61,888 nt of DNA from Bordetella parapertussis (GTDB taxonomy: Bacteria; Pseudomonadota; Gammaproteobacteria; Burkholderiales; Burkholderiaceae_C), in contig CAMATW010000012.1 in NCBI GenBank assembly GCA_945861305.1, positions 1 to 61,888 on the forward strand. The letters run 5' to 3'. The notes beneath the pieces were generated by a model that did no database searches, was not told the origin of the DNA, and saw nothing but the letters and a program-made list of their open reading frames with translations. Positions within the stretch are counted from its first letter, which is position 1, and each line of letters begins with the position of its first letter. Of this stretch, positions 41,285 through 51,039 are shown piece by piece. The translations under genes were made by a program, and so were the position numbers.

Positions 41285-43129
41285 ATGAACTCTACTTTTC
41301 AAAAAAATATCGACGCCTTCAAGACCCGCTTCAAGTGGAACGATGAAGCTGTCGAGGCATTGAGAAAGACGCCGTTTGACTTTGCGCACACGCCCAGCAT
41401 CCGCAACAGTGCGGTGGGTTTGCCCAATATTTATTACGGGGAAGGCGAGAGTGAGTTATCTGTTTTCGATGAACGTAACCCTTACGCAGATATACAAAGT
41501 GCCTTAAAGCCGTTTGAGGGAAAGGAAATATCCCATGTTATCTGTCTTGGGTTGAATTTTGGATTTTTGACCGAAGAGGTTTTGAACCAATATACCGACT
41601 TAAAGCGCATCGTCATCGTGGAGCCTTCAGGTGCTTTTTTCTTAGAGCAACTGGAAGTCATGGATTTGAGCGCTCAAATTGCCAATGAAAAGGTATCTTT
41701 CATTATTGGTAATAGCGTTCCAGACTCTGTCGGCCTATTGGCGCCGCATTTTCAAATTGCCAGCGCTGACATGAAGGAATGGGGCTTTGCGCTGCTCCCC
41801 AATGCATTGCAGCTGTACGGCGAATTCTCCAAAGAATTCATTGCCCAGTTTGGCAATTTGATGTATTTCCAAAAACTCAATGCCAACACAGCAACCGTGT
41901 TTGGTCCCAAGTTTTTAAAAAACTATTTAAACAATGTCACCCACCTGCCGCAGTCACATTACGTGTCGCAAATTGCGGGTAAGTTTGATGGCGAGCGCTG
42001 CGTGATCATCTCGGCTGGGCCATCATTAGAAAAACAGTTGCCCTTGCTCAAGGCCATTCAAAACAAAATTGTGCTGATATCGGTTGGTGCGGCCTTACCA
42101 ACACTGCATGCCCATGACATCCACCCCCATTTTGTTGTTTTGATCGATCCCATTGAGCTCAACATCAACGATTTTTCATCGGGTAAATTCACCCGCGAGA
42201 TTTTGATCAGCTCGTTGGTTGGTAACTCATCTGTGGTGGCCAACTTCCAAGGCAAGAAATTTTTCACCCAGTACAGTCAATCTTTTGATGAAGCGCCCAG
42301 CAATCCTTTTGGGAAAATGTGTTTCATGGACAGCGCAGGCTCGGTGGCAAATTGCGCCTATTCGCTTGCCAAGATCATTGGCATGAAATCCATAGCGTTT
42401 GTGGGCCAAGACTTGGCTTACACAGGCGGCGTCAGCCACGCCCTGGGGCACCAACAAAGAGAAGACAAAACCACAGAGGACATGGAAAAAGACGCCGGCA
42501 TGAAAAAGGTTGCTGGCTATCACGGCGACACGGTTTACACCACCATCGCCATGGATGTTTTCAAGGCTTGGTTTGAAGCGCGGTTTGCGGCTGACAAAGA
42601 CATCACAGTTTTAAACTGTACCGAGGGCGGCGCCATGATCAAGGGGGCTATACAACAACCATTTCAATCTCTTGCAGATGAAGTATCTGCCCAGCCAGAC
42701 ATAGATATCAGTGCTCACCTGGATATACCTTCGGTACAAATCCCGAGCGTCAAATCATTGTTTCAAAAAGACTTGGCGGATATCAATTCGGTGACCAAAA
42801 TTTTATCGGCCAGCTTGAGTAGCTTTAACCAGGTGAAGAAAAACGATCAAGACGAAAAAGCCATAAGCAAGGCCATCAAAATGTTGACGGGTTTTAAAGA
42901 CTATTTGACCAAGATTGAAAAATCATCTGCCCCGCACATCACCTACATCATGACGCGCGCTTTGCTGAACTTGTCGAAAGAGAATATCAGTGAGTCAGAC
43001 AGCAGTTTGGAGGTACTCAACAAACTCAAACCACACCTGACGGACCTTCGGTCAGGTTGCGAAACATACTCCACCTTGTTGCTTGAAGTATTGAAAACCT
43101 TGCAGCAAAAACCCATGACCCATCCGTGA
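41285..43129 (+). CDS. maf: Motility-associated glycosyltransferase (Maf family)
   Basis: About 614 residues of the Maf/DUF115 family, the enzymes that transfer nonulosonic acids such as pseudaminic or legionaminic acid to Ser/Thr of flagellin in the cytoplasm. The central DUF115 (MptE-like) region shows RCVIISAGPSLEKQLPLLKA, VLISVGAALPTLHAHDIHPH and FVGQDLAYTGGVSHALG. Helical N- and C-terminal regions flank it. The ATG at 41285 (MNSTFQKNIDAFKTRF) fits the family; an in-frame ATG at 41237 would add 16 residues. It starts the glycan cluster directly after the flagellin region, and the next gene begins one base after its stop. Confidence 0.92.
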   Translation: MNSTFQKNIDAFKTRFKWNDEAVEALRKTPFDFAHTPSIRNSAVGLPNIYYGEGESELSVFDERNPYADIQSALKPFEGKEISHVICLGLNFGFLTEEVLNQYTDLKRIVIVEPSGAFFLEQLEVMDLSAQIANEKVSFIIGNSVPDSVGLLAPHFQIASADMKEWGFALLPNALQLYGEFSKEFIAQFGNLMYFQKLNANTATVFGPKFLKNYLNNVTHLPQSHYVSQIAGKFDGERCVIISAGPSLEKQLPLLKAIQNKIVLISVGAALPTLHAHDIHPHFVVLIDPIELNINDFSSGKFTREILISSLVGNSSVVANFQGKKFFTQYSQSFDEAPSNPFGKMCFMDSAGSVANCAYSLAKIIGMKSIAFVGQDLAYTGGVSHALGHQQREDKTTEDMEKDAGMKKVAGYHGDTVYTTIAMDVFKAWFEARFAADKDITVLNCTEGGAMIKGAIQQPFQSLADEVSAQPDIDISAHLDIPSVQIPSVKSLFQKDLADINSVTKILSASLSSFNQVKKNDQDEKAISKAIKMLTGFKDYLTKIEKSSAPHITYIMTRALLNLSKENISESDSSLEVLNKLKPHLTDLRSGCETYSTLLLEVLKTLQQKPMTHP

Positions 43130-43130
43130 T

Positions 43131-44213
43131 ATGACAAACCTCAAAACCGCATCGACTGACAGGCAAAAGCCAGGCTGGTGGCGCAGTGCTGTGCTGCACG
43201 AAGACGCGCAGATTGAACACGCGATTCGAAATTTGGAAGAGACCGGCTATCAAATAGTGCTGGTCACCAACGCTGCAGGCAAATTTTTAGGCACCTTGAC
43301 CGACGGTGACATTCGTCGCGGCATGCTCGCTGGTTTAGCGCTGAACACGCCTATCAAACAAATGATCAATCCCAAGCCATTGATCGCGCCTGTTGAAGTC
43401 AGCCGTGAAACCGTGCTGCACATCATGCATGCCAACAAAATCCACCAAATCCCCGTGGTGGACGGCCAAGGTCAATTGGTAGGTTTGCATATTTGGTCCA
43501 CCGTCATCACCACCAACCAGCGACCCAACACCTTGGTCATCATGGCGGGGGGCATGGGCAAGCGCCTGCGCCCCTACACCGATGCATGCCCCAAGCCAAT
43601 GTTGCGCGTGGCGGGCAAACCCATGCTGGAACACATCATCGAGCGGGCAAAGCTCAATGGGTTTTCAAACTTCATCATCTCAGTCAATTATTTGGCAGAA
43701 GTGATCACCAATTACTTTGGAAACGGCCGACAGTTCAATGTGTCCATCAACTACGTCCACGAGACAGAGCCCTTGGGTACAGGAGGCTCACTCAGCCTGA
43801 TTGACCCGCTGCCCAGTGAACCCATCGTCATTACCAACGGCGATGTGCTAACCCAAGTGAACTATGCTGAAATTTTGGACTTTCATCTGAACAACCAAGC
43901 GGTCGCCACCATGGCGGTACGCAACTTTGAATGGCAACACCCCTTTGGCGTGGTCAACACCAACGGCGCAGACATCATTGGGATTGACGAAAAACCCACC
44001 ACACGGACCTTGGTCAATGCGGGCATCTATGTGCTCAGCCCACAGGCCGTGGCGCAACTGCAGCCCCAAACCTACTGCGACATGCCCTCGCTGTTTCAAC
44101 AGCTGATGGCCTCCCAGCACAAAACCATCGTCTTTCCCATGCACGAGCCTTGGATTGATGTGGGCCGTGAAGCCGACTACTTGGTGGCCGCCGATCAATT
44201 CAAAATCACCTGA
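43131..44213 (+). CDS. ptmE: CBS-domain sugar-phosphate nucleotidyltransferase (PtmE-like)
   Basis: 360 residues. Two CBS motifs fill the N-terminal ~120 residues (ETGYQIVLVTNAAGKFLGTL; HQIPVVDGQGQLVGL). A nucleotidyltransferase domain follows, with the signature MAGGMGKRLRPYTDACPKPM. This layout is that of PtmE, the GlcN-1-phosphate guanylyltransferase of the Campylobacter legionaminic acid pathway, which feeds GDP-GlcNAc into LegB. The sugar and nucleotide specificity is inferred from the cluster. It overlaps nothing and is 1 bp from both neighbours. Confidence 0.85.
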   Translation: MTNLKTASTDRQKPGWWRSAVLHEDAQIEHAIRNLEETGYQIVLVTNAAGKFLGTLTDGDIRRGMLAGLALNTPIKQMINPKPLIAPVEVSRETVLHIMHANKIHQIPVVDGQGQLVGLHIWSTVITTNQRPNTLVIMAGGMGKRLRPYTDACPKPMLRVAGKPMLEHIIERAKLNGFSNFIISVNYLAEVITNYFGNGRQFNVSINYVHETEPLGTGGSLSLIDPLPSEPIVITNGDVLTQVNYAEILDFHLNNQAVATMAVRNFEWQHPFGVVNTNGADIIGIDEKPTTRTLVNAGIYVLSPQAVAQLQPQTYCDMPSLFQQLMASQHKTIVFPMHEPWIDVGREADYLVAADQFKIT

Positions 44214-44214
44214 T

Positions 44215-45195
44215 ATGAAAAAAACTCTGATCACTGGGGCCGATGGCTTCATCGGCTCACACCTCACCGAGCTGTTGGTGCGGCAAGGTCATGCCGTCAA
44301 AGCCCTGAGTCAGTACAACTCATTCAACCATTGGGGTTGGCTGGAAGACCTTTCTTGCTTGAACGATATTGAGGTGGTCAGTGGTGATGTACGTGACCCG
44401 CATTTTTGCCGCCACATCACCAAAGATGTAGGCCAGGTATTTCATTTAGCCGCACTGATTGCCATCCCCTACTCCTATGTGGCGCCGCAAAGCTATGTGG
44501 ATACCAACGTCAACGGAACGCTGAACATGTGCCAGGCGGCATTGGATAACGGTGTAGAGCGTTTCATCCACACATCCACCAGCGAGGTATACGGTACCGC
44601 GCAATACATCCCCATCAACGAAGCACATCCCTTGCAACCGCAGTCGCCTTACAGCGCCTCCAAAATTGGGGCGGACGCCATTGCCATGAGTTTTCACCAT
44701 GCATTTGGTTTGCCACTCACCGTGGCTCGCCCCTTCAACACCTATGGTCCACGGCAGTCGGCCCGCGCAGTTATCCCAACCATCATTGGCCAAATTGCCA
44801 GCGGTGTGGCCCAAATCAAGTTGGGCGACACCACGCCTACCCGCGACTTTAATTTTGTCAGTGACACCTGCCAAGGGTTTGCGCAGCTGGCTCAATGTGC
44901 TGGGGCAATTGGCCAAGTGGTAAATATTGGTTCCAACACCGAAATCAGTGTGGGTGACACATTGAACATGATCAAGGACATCATGCACAGCCAGGTGGAA
45001 TTTGTCAGCGATGAATCTCGCCTGAGACCCAGCCAATCAGAGGTGTTTCGCTTGTGGTGCGACAACCAAAAAATACAGCAGCTCACGGGCTACCAAGCCC
45101 ATGTGGGCTTGCGCGAGGGCCTGACAAAGACCATCGAATGGTTTACGCAAGCTGACAATCTGGCCAAATACAAAACAGGCATTTACAACGTCTAA
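44215..45195 (+). CDS. legB: NAD-dependent 4,6-dehydratase (LegB-like)
   Basis: 326-residue extended SDR. GADGFIGSHL is the Rossmann glycine motif, TSTSEVYGTA carries the Ser/Thr, and YSASK gives the catalytic Tyr-xxx-Lys. In the pathway LegB converts GDP-GlcNAc into the 4-keto-6-deoxy sugar. The ATG at 44215 follows the ptmE stop by one base. The assignment rests on its place between ptmE and legC; by sequence alone it could be another NDP-sugar dehydratase. Confidence 0.87.
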   Translation: MKKTLITGADGFIGSHLTELLVRQGHAVKALSQYNSFNHWGWLEDLSCLNDIEVVSGDVRDPHFCRHITKDVGQVFHLAALIAIPYSYVAPQSYVDTNVNGTLNMCQAALDNGVERFIHTSTSEVYGTAQYIPINEAHPLQPQSPYSASKIGADAIAMSFHHAFGLPLTVARPFNTYGPRQSARAVIPTIIGQIASGVAQIKLGDTTPTRDFNFVSDTCQGFAQLAQCAGAIGQVVNIGSNTEISVGDTLNMIKDIMHSQVEFVSDESRLRPSQSEVFRLWCDNQKIQQLTGYQAHVGLREGLTKTIEWFTQADNLAKYKTGIYNV

Positions 45196-45198
45196 GCC

Positions 45199-46350
45199 AT
45201 GGATCAACTGGTTTCATTTATCCGCGAGGTGTATGGCAGCCATGGCCCTATTGCGCTGCACGAGCCGATTTTTACAGGCCGCGAAAAAGACTATGTGAAT
45301 GAAGCCATCGATTCGACGTATGTGTCGAGCGTGGGTAAGTTTGTCAACCGATTTGAAACAGATCTGACCCACTACACAGGCAGCCAACAAGCGGTTGCCA
45401 CGGTCAACGGTACGGCAGCGCTGCATGTGGCCTTGGTGGCATGCGGCGTTGGCAATGGTGACTTGGTCATCACGCAGTCGCTGACTTTTGTTGCTACTTG
45501 TAACGCCATTCGGTATTGTGGTGCTGACCCTATTTTTGTGGACGTTGATGCACATACTTTGGGTTTGTCGCCAATGGCTGTGCGCCAATGGCTAGAAGAA
45601 CATGCTTTTATGGACGACCAAGGTCAATGTCGGCACACCGACTCCATGCGCGCCATCAAAGCAGCCTTGCCCATGCACACCTTTGGCCATCCCGCCGACC
45701 TTGACGGCCTGGTCGCTGTTTGCCGCGATTGGCAGCTGGTATTGATTGAAGACGCCGCAGAGTCTTTGGGCAGTTTTTACAAAGGCCAACACACCGGCAC
45801 TGTGGGCGCACTGGGCACATTGAGTTTCAACGGCAACAAGACCATCACCACCGGAGGTGGAGGTGCCGTGTTAGCCAGCGGCCCCTTATTGGCTGCTCGA
45901 ATCAAGCACCTCACCACCACAGCCAAACAAGCCCATGCCTATGACTTTGTTCACGATGAATTGGCATTCAACTACCGCATGCCCAATCTCAACGCCGCGC
46001 TGGGTTGCGCCCAACTCGAACAACTGACAGGGTTTATCAAAGCCAAGCGCGAATTGGCCATGGCCTATAAAGCCTTTCTTGCTGACAGCGATTGGCAGTT
46101 TATTGACGAGCCTGAGGGATGCCAATCGAATTTTTGGCTCAATGCCGTTCAGTGTCAAAACCGTTCTCAAAGAGACGCTTTGCTGCACCACCTGCACAGC
46201 CATGGCATCTTGTCGCGGCCCAGCTGGACACCCATGCATCTGTTGCCCATGTACGCCGCTTGTTTGCGTGGTGCATTGCCACAGACAGCGCGTTTGTTCG
46301 ATACCTTGGTGAATCTACCCAGCGGCGTGCCAGCTGCTCGCTCAGCATGA
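45199..46350 (+). CDS. legC: PLP-dependent 4-keto sugar aminotransferase (LegC-like)
   Basis: 383-residue DegT/DnrJ/EryC1-type aminotransferase. The substrate-site segment SVGKFVNRFE, the PLP-phosphate region VNGTAALHVALVACG, IEDAAESLGS with the ring-nitrogen Asp, and the Schiff-base Lys in SFNGNKTITTGGGG are all visible. LegC adds the C4 amino group in legionaminic acid synthesis. Its stop overlaps the legG start (ATGA). Confidence 0.9.
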   Translation: MDQLVSFIREVYGSHGPIALHEPIFTGREKDYVNEAIDSTYVSSVGKFVNRFETDLTHYTGSQQAVATVNGTAALHVALVACGVGNGDLVITQSLTFVATCNAIRYCGADPIFVDVDAHTLGLSPMAVRQWLEEHAFMDDQGQCRHTDSMRAIKAALPMHTFGHPADLDGLVAVCRDWQLVLIEDAAESLGSFYKGQHTGTVGALGTLSFNGNKTITTGGGGAVLASGPLLAARIKHLTTTAKQAHAYDFVHDELAFNYRMPNLNAALGCAQLEQLTGFIKAKRELAMAYKAFLADSDWQFIDEPEGCQSNFWLNAVQCQNRSQRDALLHHLHSHGILSRPSWTPMHLLPMYAACLRGALPQTARLFDTLVNLPSGVPAARSA

Positions 46351-47516
46351 AGCGCACCGTCGCAGTTTTCACGGGCTCGAGGGCCGACTACGGCTTGCTC
46401 TTTTGGCTCATGAAAGACATTCAAGCCCATGGTGACTTGACACTGCAAACGCTGGTGAGTGGCATGCACCTCTCAGCCAAGCACGGCGACACTTGGCGCG
46501 ATATCGAGAAAGACGGCTTTCGCATCGACCAGCGTGTTGACCTTCAACTGACTGGCGACCAAGCCTTGGACATTGCTCAGGCTGTGGGTCGTGGTGTCAT
46601 CGAAATAGCCCAAGCACTGTCAGAAATGAAGCCAGATATTTTGGTTATTTTGGGCGACCGTTTTGAAGCCTTGGCAGCTGCCCAAGCAGCCCATTTTTTA
46701 CGCATTCCTATTGCTCACTTGCATGGCGGCGAAATCACCCAAGGTGCAAACGATGATGCCACCCGACACGCCATCACCAAACTGGCTCACATCCACGGCG
46801 TGTCAACCGAGGAACATCGCCAGCGGGTTATTCAAATGGGTGAGGCACCCCACGCTGTGCATTGCGTCGGTGCGTTTGGACTGGACGCGATTCGCCGCAC
46901 ACCGCTTATGCCTCGAAGCGACCTTCTGGCCGCCTTGGGGTTTGACCCAACTTTGCCATTTGCCGTTCTCACCTACCACCCTGCCACCTTAGGCCACGAA
47001 GATGGATTGAACACCTTGCAAAACATTTTGCAAGCTTTGGAAGCCCACCCACATTTGCAAGTGCTTGTCACCTACCCCAATGCCGACGAAGGCAACACGG
47101 CCATCATCGAGGCTATCCATGCAGAAGCCATGCGCCGACTACTGCGCGTCAAAGCCTTTGCATCGCTGGGCATGGTGAAGTACCTCAGCGCCCTTCAACA
47201 CGCGGCTTTTGTCGTGGGTAACTCGTCGAGCGGACTGATCGAAGCACCCTCTTTTGGCATTCCCACCATCAATGTCGGGATTCGCCAACGGGGTCGGTTA
47301 CAACCTGCCTCCGTCATCAACACAGAAACCAATGCAGTCGCTGTGGGTAGCGCTATCAACCAAGCTTTGTCCACCGATTTTTCTCAGTTTTGTCGCAGCG
47401 TTGTGAACCCCTATGGGGACGGATATGCAGCGCAGAAGATGCTGGCTGTTTTGCAGACCTCTTCTTTGAGCACTGTTAAAGTATTTTTCGATTCAGGGGC
47501 CGCCCATGTCGTTTGA
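46347..47516 (+). CDS. legG: Hydrolysing NDP-sugar 2-epimerase (LegG/NeuC-like)
   Basis: 389 residues starting at the ATG at 46347 within legC's stop; the longer upstream frame is not used. The GSRADYGLLFWLM start, LVILGDRFEALAAA, HLHGGEITQGANDDATRHAI and GNSSSGLIEAPSFGIPTINV motifs are typical of NeuC/LegG GT-B-fold epimerases. In the pathway it releases 2,4-diacetamido-2,4,6-trideoxymannose from the nucleotide. It overlaps legI by 11 bp. Confidence 0.92.
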   Translation: MKRTVAVFTGSRADYGLLFWLMKDIQAHGDLTLQTLVSGMHLSAKHGDTWRDIEKDGFRIDQRVDLQLTGDQALDIAQAVGRGVIEIAQALSEMKPDILVILGDRFEALAAAQAAHFLRIPIAHLHGGEITQGANDDATRHAITKLAHIHGVSTEEHRQRVIQMGEAPHAVHCVGAFGLDAIRRTPLMPRSDLLAALGFDPTLPFAVLTYHPATLGHEDGLNTLQNILQALEAHPHLQVLVTYPNADEGNTAIIEAIHAEAMRRLLRVKAFASLGMVKYLSALQHAAFVVGNSSSGLIEAPSFGIPTINVGIRQRGRLQPASVINTETNAVAVGSAINQALSTDFSQFCRSVVNPYGDGYAAQKMLAVLQTSSLSTVKVFFDSGAAHVV

Positions 47517-48591
47517 ACCCCAGCAGGTTTATGTGATTGCCGAAGCCGGTGTGAACCACAACGGCCAATTGGACTTGGCCATGCAACTGGTTGATGCCGC
47601 TGCCAGCGCAGGTGCCGATGCGGTGAAGTTTCAAACTTTTCAAGCAGACCGCTTGGCCAGCCCAACCGCACCCAAAGCGTCCTACCAAACCCAAACCACA
47701 TCTGCGAATGAATCACAACACGCCATGCTCAAAAAGTTGGAGTTGCCCTTTGAGTGGCACTTGCAACTTCAGCAATACGCCCAAAAGCAGGGCATCACCT
47801 TCCTTTCGACACCTTTTGATTTGGTCAGCTTGAAGTTTTTGCAAACCCTTCGACTGCCTATGCTCAAAGTGTCCTCTGGCGACTTGACCAATGCGCCCTT
47901 TTTGTGGGCCTGCGCGCACAGTAGTGTGCCGCTGGTGGTGTCCACAGGCATGGCCACATTGTCTGAAGTGGAACAAGCATTGGCTGTGATTCACCACAGC
48001 TTGCACCACAACAGCGAACCTCAGCACATGGATGCCGTCTGGTCTCACTGGGTCGCGCAAAGCGATCGCAGCTTGTTAGCCTCGCAGGTCACGCTGCTGC
48101 ACTGCACCTCTCAGTACCCCACCCCCATGACCGAAGTGAACTTGCTCGCCATGGACACGCTGCGCGATGCCTTTCATTTGCCAGTGGGCTATTCGGACCA
48201 CACCCAGGGCACAGCCATTCCCATCGCGGCAGTCGCGCGCGGCGCCCGTGTGATTGAAAAACACCTCACACTGGACTGCACAATGCAAGGCCCAGACCAC
48301 CGTGCCTCTCTTGAGCCCGATGAATTTGGCTACATGGTGAAGGCTATTCGACAGCTGGAAGTTGCCATGGGCCATGGTCATAAAGTAGCCCAAGCCAGCG
48401 AACTCAATACCCGCTTGGCAGCGCGCAAACAAGTGGTGGCTGCGCGCTCCATTACCAAAGGACACACCTTCACACGCGAAGATTTGGAAACAGCGCGCAG
48501 CGGCCAAGGTTTGCCGGCCCATGACTTGTGGCAACTCATAGGCTGTGTTGCACAAAAAGACTTCGCCGCTGGCGAAGCCATACAAACATGA
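47506..48591 (+). CDS. legI: N,N'-diacetyllegionaminate synthase (NeuB family)
   Basis: 361 residues. A TIM-barrel NeuB domain (EAGVNHNGQLDLAMQLVDAA; LLHCTSQYPTPMTEVNLLAM; GYSDHTQG; VIEKHLTLD) is followed by a C-terminal SAF/antifreeze-like domain (AARSITKGHTFTREDLETAR). It condenses PEP with the 6-deoxy-mannose derivative from LegG to give the nine-carbon acid. It could be the pseudaminic counterpart PseI by fold, but the neighbours fit legionaminate. The stop overlaps the next start (ATGA). Confidence 0.92.
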   Translation: MSFEPQQVYVIAEAGVNHNGQLDLAMQLVDAAASAGADAVKFQTFQADRLASPTAPKASYQTQTTSANESQHAMLKKLELPFEWHLQLQQYAQKQGITFLSTPFDLVSLKFLQTLRLPMLKVSSGDLTNAPFLWACAHSSVPLVVSTGMATLSEVEQALAVIHHSLHHNSEPQHMDAVWSHWVAQSDRSLLASQVTLLHCTSQYPTPMTEVNLLAMDTLRDAFHLPVGYSDHTQGTAIPIAAVARGARVIEKHLTLDCTMQGPDHRASLEPDEFGYMVKAIRQLEVAMGHGHKVAQASELNTRLAARKQVVAARSITKGHTFTREDLETARSGQGLPAHDLWQLIGCVAQKDFAAGEAIQT

Positions 48592-49268
48592 ATAGCCACA
48601 ACCTGCAAAGCAAACCCTGGGTGTTGCTGGGTGCTGGCGGCCATGCCAGCGTGGTGCTGGCCTTGTTGCGTGAACTTTGCTGTGATGTGGTTTGCGTGAG
48701 CGACCCCGCGTTACTGGCGCAATCGAAATCCGAATGGCATGGGCTACCTGTGTGCGACGATGCCACGGTAATTGCGAAATATTCGCCCACCCATGTGTTT
48801 TTAGCCAATGGCGTTGGCTTTGTCCAAACGCCTGAGCCACGGCAAGGTGTCTTCGACACCTATGCTCAGAGGGGCTACATCTTTCCTGCCTTGGTACACC
48901 CTTTCAGCTGGGTCGCCCCAGATGTCCTTGTCGAAGAAGGCGTGCAAATCATGGCCGGCGCTGTGGTGCAAGCAGGCACACAGTTGGGCACCAACACCTT
49001 GGTCAACACCGGCGCTCGCATAGACCATGGGTGCCAGATTGGTCCCCATGGCCATATTGCCTGTGGTGCCATTCTTTGCGGGGCCGTTAAATTGGGTTCC
49101 CATGCGTTTATCGGTGCAGGTTCGGTGGTGATACAAGGCATTCAACTTGGAGACCACTGCACTGTGGGGGCTGGTTCAGTGGTTCTGCAAAGTCACGGCA
49201 ATCAACATCGTTTGGTCGGTACGCCAGCCCGGGTCATACCCAACACACCCAAGGGAATAACACCATGA
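48588..49268 (+). CDS. legH: Left-handed beta-helix N-acetyltransferase (PglD/LegH-like)
   Basis: 226 residues starting at the ATG at 48588. An N-terminal Rossmann-like domain (WVLLGAGGHASVVLALLREL) precedes hexapeptide repeats forming a left-handed beta helix (GARIDHGCQIGPHGHIACGA; GSHAFIGAGSVVIQGIQLGD; VGTPARVI end). This is the PglD/NeuD/LegH layout. It should acetylate the C4 amine made by LegC using acetyl-CoA. It overlaps legI and the following oxidoreductase gene by 4 bp each. Confidence 0.9.
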   Translation: MNSHNLQSKPWVLLGAGGHASVVLALLRELCCDVVCVSDPALLAQSKSEWHGLPVCDDATVIAKYSPTHVFLANGVGFVQTPEPRQGVFDTYAQRGYIFPALVHPFSWVAPDVLVEEGVQIMAGAVVQAGTQLGTNTLVNTGARIDHGCQIGPHGHIACGAILCGAVKLGSHAFIGAGSVVIQGIQLGDHCTVGAGSVVLQSHGNQHRLVGTPARVIPNTPKGITP

Positions 49269-50281
49269 AATTTTTAGTCATTGGCTTGGGCTCTATGGGC
49301 AAACGCCGCATACGCTGTTTGCAGGCTTTAGGTTTTCAAGACATTGTGGGTGTGGATGTGCGCGAGGACAGACGCCAAGAAGCCCAGACCAGTTATGGCA
49401 TCCAAGTACACAGCGACTATGCAGACACCATGCAACAACATGCTTTTGGTGGTGTGGTGATTTCGCTGCCTCCGCTGCTTCACGTGGCAGCCATGCAAGC
49501 ATGCCTGAAGCACAGCACCCCATTTTTTGTTGAAGCCAGTGTGGTGGACGATGGTTTGGCCGACATCATTCACGCCGTTAAACAACAAGGGCTGTTGGCT
49601 GCCCCCTCCTCTACCTTGCACTTTCATCCTGCCATTGCATGCATCCGTGACATCGTTGCCTCTGGTGCTTTGGGTACTTTGTCGAATGTGATCTTGCACT
49701 CCGGCCAGTACCTGCCCGACTGGCACACTTACGAAAAAGTATCGGATTACTACGTTTCCACGCCCGCCACAGGTGGTGCGCGAGAAATTGTTCCTTTTGA
49801 GATGACCTGGTTCACAGAGGTGTTTGGCTTTCCGCAAAATGTGGCATGTCACTTCAGAAAAACCATCCATATTGAAGGGGCTGAAGGTATTGCCGACACT
49901 TACAACGCCGTCCTCGACTACGGCGGTTTTTTGGCCAACGTGACGGTGGATGTGGTATCGCTCCAAGCGACACGTCGCTTGCTGATCAACGGTTCCAAGC
50001 AACAACTGGTCTGGAACTGGGAAGATGCTGCAGTCAATGTGTTTGATGGCGCGAGTGCCCAATGGACTCACCTGCCCTACGACTCTGGCACTTCAGCGGC
50101 TGGGTACAACAAAAACATTGGTGAAAATATGTACATCGATGAACTACGTGCTTTTGTGGATGCCATAGAGGGCAAGGCAGCATTTCCGAACAACCTTGAC
50201 AACGACCATGCGGTGCTCAAGCTTTTGTACCGCTTAGAGTCCACCGATGCCGTGGGCATGGCACAAGTGATGTCGCCATGA
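49265..50281 (+). CDS. Gfo/Idh/MocA-family oxidoreductase (PtmF-like)
   Basis: 338 residues. An N-terminal NAD(P)-binding Rossmann motif (FLVIGLGSMGKRRIRCLQAL) is followed by the family's C-terminal alpha/beta domain (YVSTPATGGAREIVPFEMTW). PtmF of the Campylobacter legionaminic locus belongs to this family, and its position beside PtmA- and PtmE-like genes supports the comparison. The substrate is unknown. ATGA overlaps at both ends place it firmly in the operon. Confidence 0.8.
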   Translation: MKFLVIGLGSMGKRRIRCLQALGFQDIVGVDVREDRRQEAQTSYGIQVHSDYADTMQQHAFGGVVISLPPLLHVAAMQACLKHSTPFFVEASVVDDGLADIIHAVKQQGLLAAPSSTLHFHPAIACIRDIVASGALGTLSNVILHSGQYLPDWHTYEKVSDYYVSTPATGGAREIVPFEMTWFTEVFGFPQNVACHFRKTIHIEGAEGIADTYNAVLDYGGFLANVTVDVVSLQATRRLLINGSKQQLVWNWEDAAVNVFDGASAQWTHLPYDSGTSAAGYNKNIGENMYIDELRAFVDAIEGKAAFPNNLDNDHAVLKLLYRLESTDAVGMAQVMSP

Positions 50282-51039
50282 AGATTGGCCTGCTCGTCAC
50301 AGCCCGCATGGGTTCCACCCGACTCCATGACAAACACCTCAAGCCCTTGAATGGTCGCCCAGCGCTGTCCTATTTATTGGATCGCATTGAACATACTTTC
50401 AAAACACCGGTGTTGGAAGGTTTGGCGCAGGTGTTCATTGCGACTGGAAATGTCTCTGCCAATGCTGCGCTGGGCGTCTTGTCCAATGACCATGTGCGTT
50501 TGTTTCATGGCGATGACGACAACATTCCCCTGCGCCATTTGCAGTTGGCAAAAGCCCATTCATTAGATGCCATCGTATCCATAGATGGCGACGATGTGTT
50601 TTGTAGCCCTGAGGCCATGCACGCGGTTTATGAAGGTTTGATGCAAGGCCTGCCTTTGGTCAAAACTACGGGCTACCCGTTTGGCATGAATGCGTGGGGC
50701 TACAGTTGTGAAGCACTGGCGCAAGCGGTAGCCACCCAAGACCATGGCTTGTTGGAGACAGGTTGGGGACGTGCATTTGATGCCATTGAGGCCAAGGTCA
50801 TCGAGCTTCATTGCCCCGACGCCGAGAAAGTCCGCGCCACCTTGGACTACCCGCTGGATTTGGATTTTTTCAGCGCCGTGACAGCGCACATTCCTGAGTG
50901 GCAAACTTTGTCCACCCCAGACTTGGTGGCAAAGATAGTGGCACAAGATTTGCATCTTATTAACGCCAGTTTGCATGATGTGTACTGGCAAAATTTTCAT
51001 GCCCAGATGAACCAGGAAAAAAGCAGAGAGCTTTCATGA
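50278..51039 (+). CDS. SpsF-type cytidylyltransferase, candidate CMP-nonulosonate synthase
   Basis: 253 residues of the SpsF / CMP-KDO-synthetase-like family: LVTARMGSTRLHDKHLKPLN at the N terminus and VSIDGDDVFCSPEAM in the middle. The expected LegF or NeuA (with an ARGGSKG motif) is absent from the window, so this may activate the nonulosonate to its CMP form. That is inference from pathway need. An alternative is a different NMP-sugar used with the extra aminotransferase next door. ATGA overlaps both neighbours. Confidence 0.75.
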   Translation: MKIGLLVTARMGSTRLHDKHLKPLNGRPALSYLLDRIEHTFKTPVLEGLAQVFIATGNVSANAALGVLSNDHVRLFHGDDDNIPLRHLQLAKAHSLDAIVSIDGDDVFCSPEAMHAVYEGLMQGLPLVKTTGYPFGMNAWGYSCEALAQAVATQDHGLLETGWGRAFDAIEAKVIELHCPDAEKVRATLDYPLDLDFFSAVTAHIPEWQTLSTPDLVAKIVAQDLHLINASLHDVYWQNFHAQMNQEKSRELS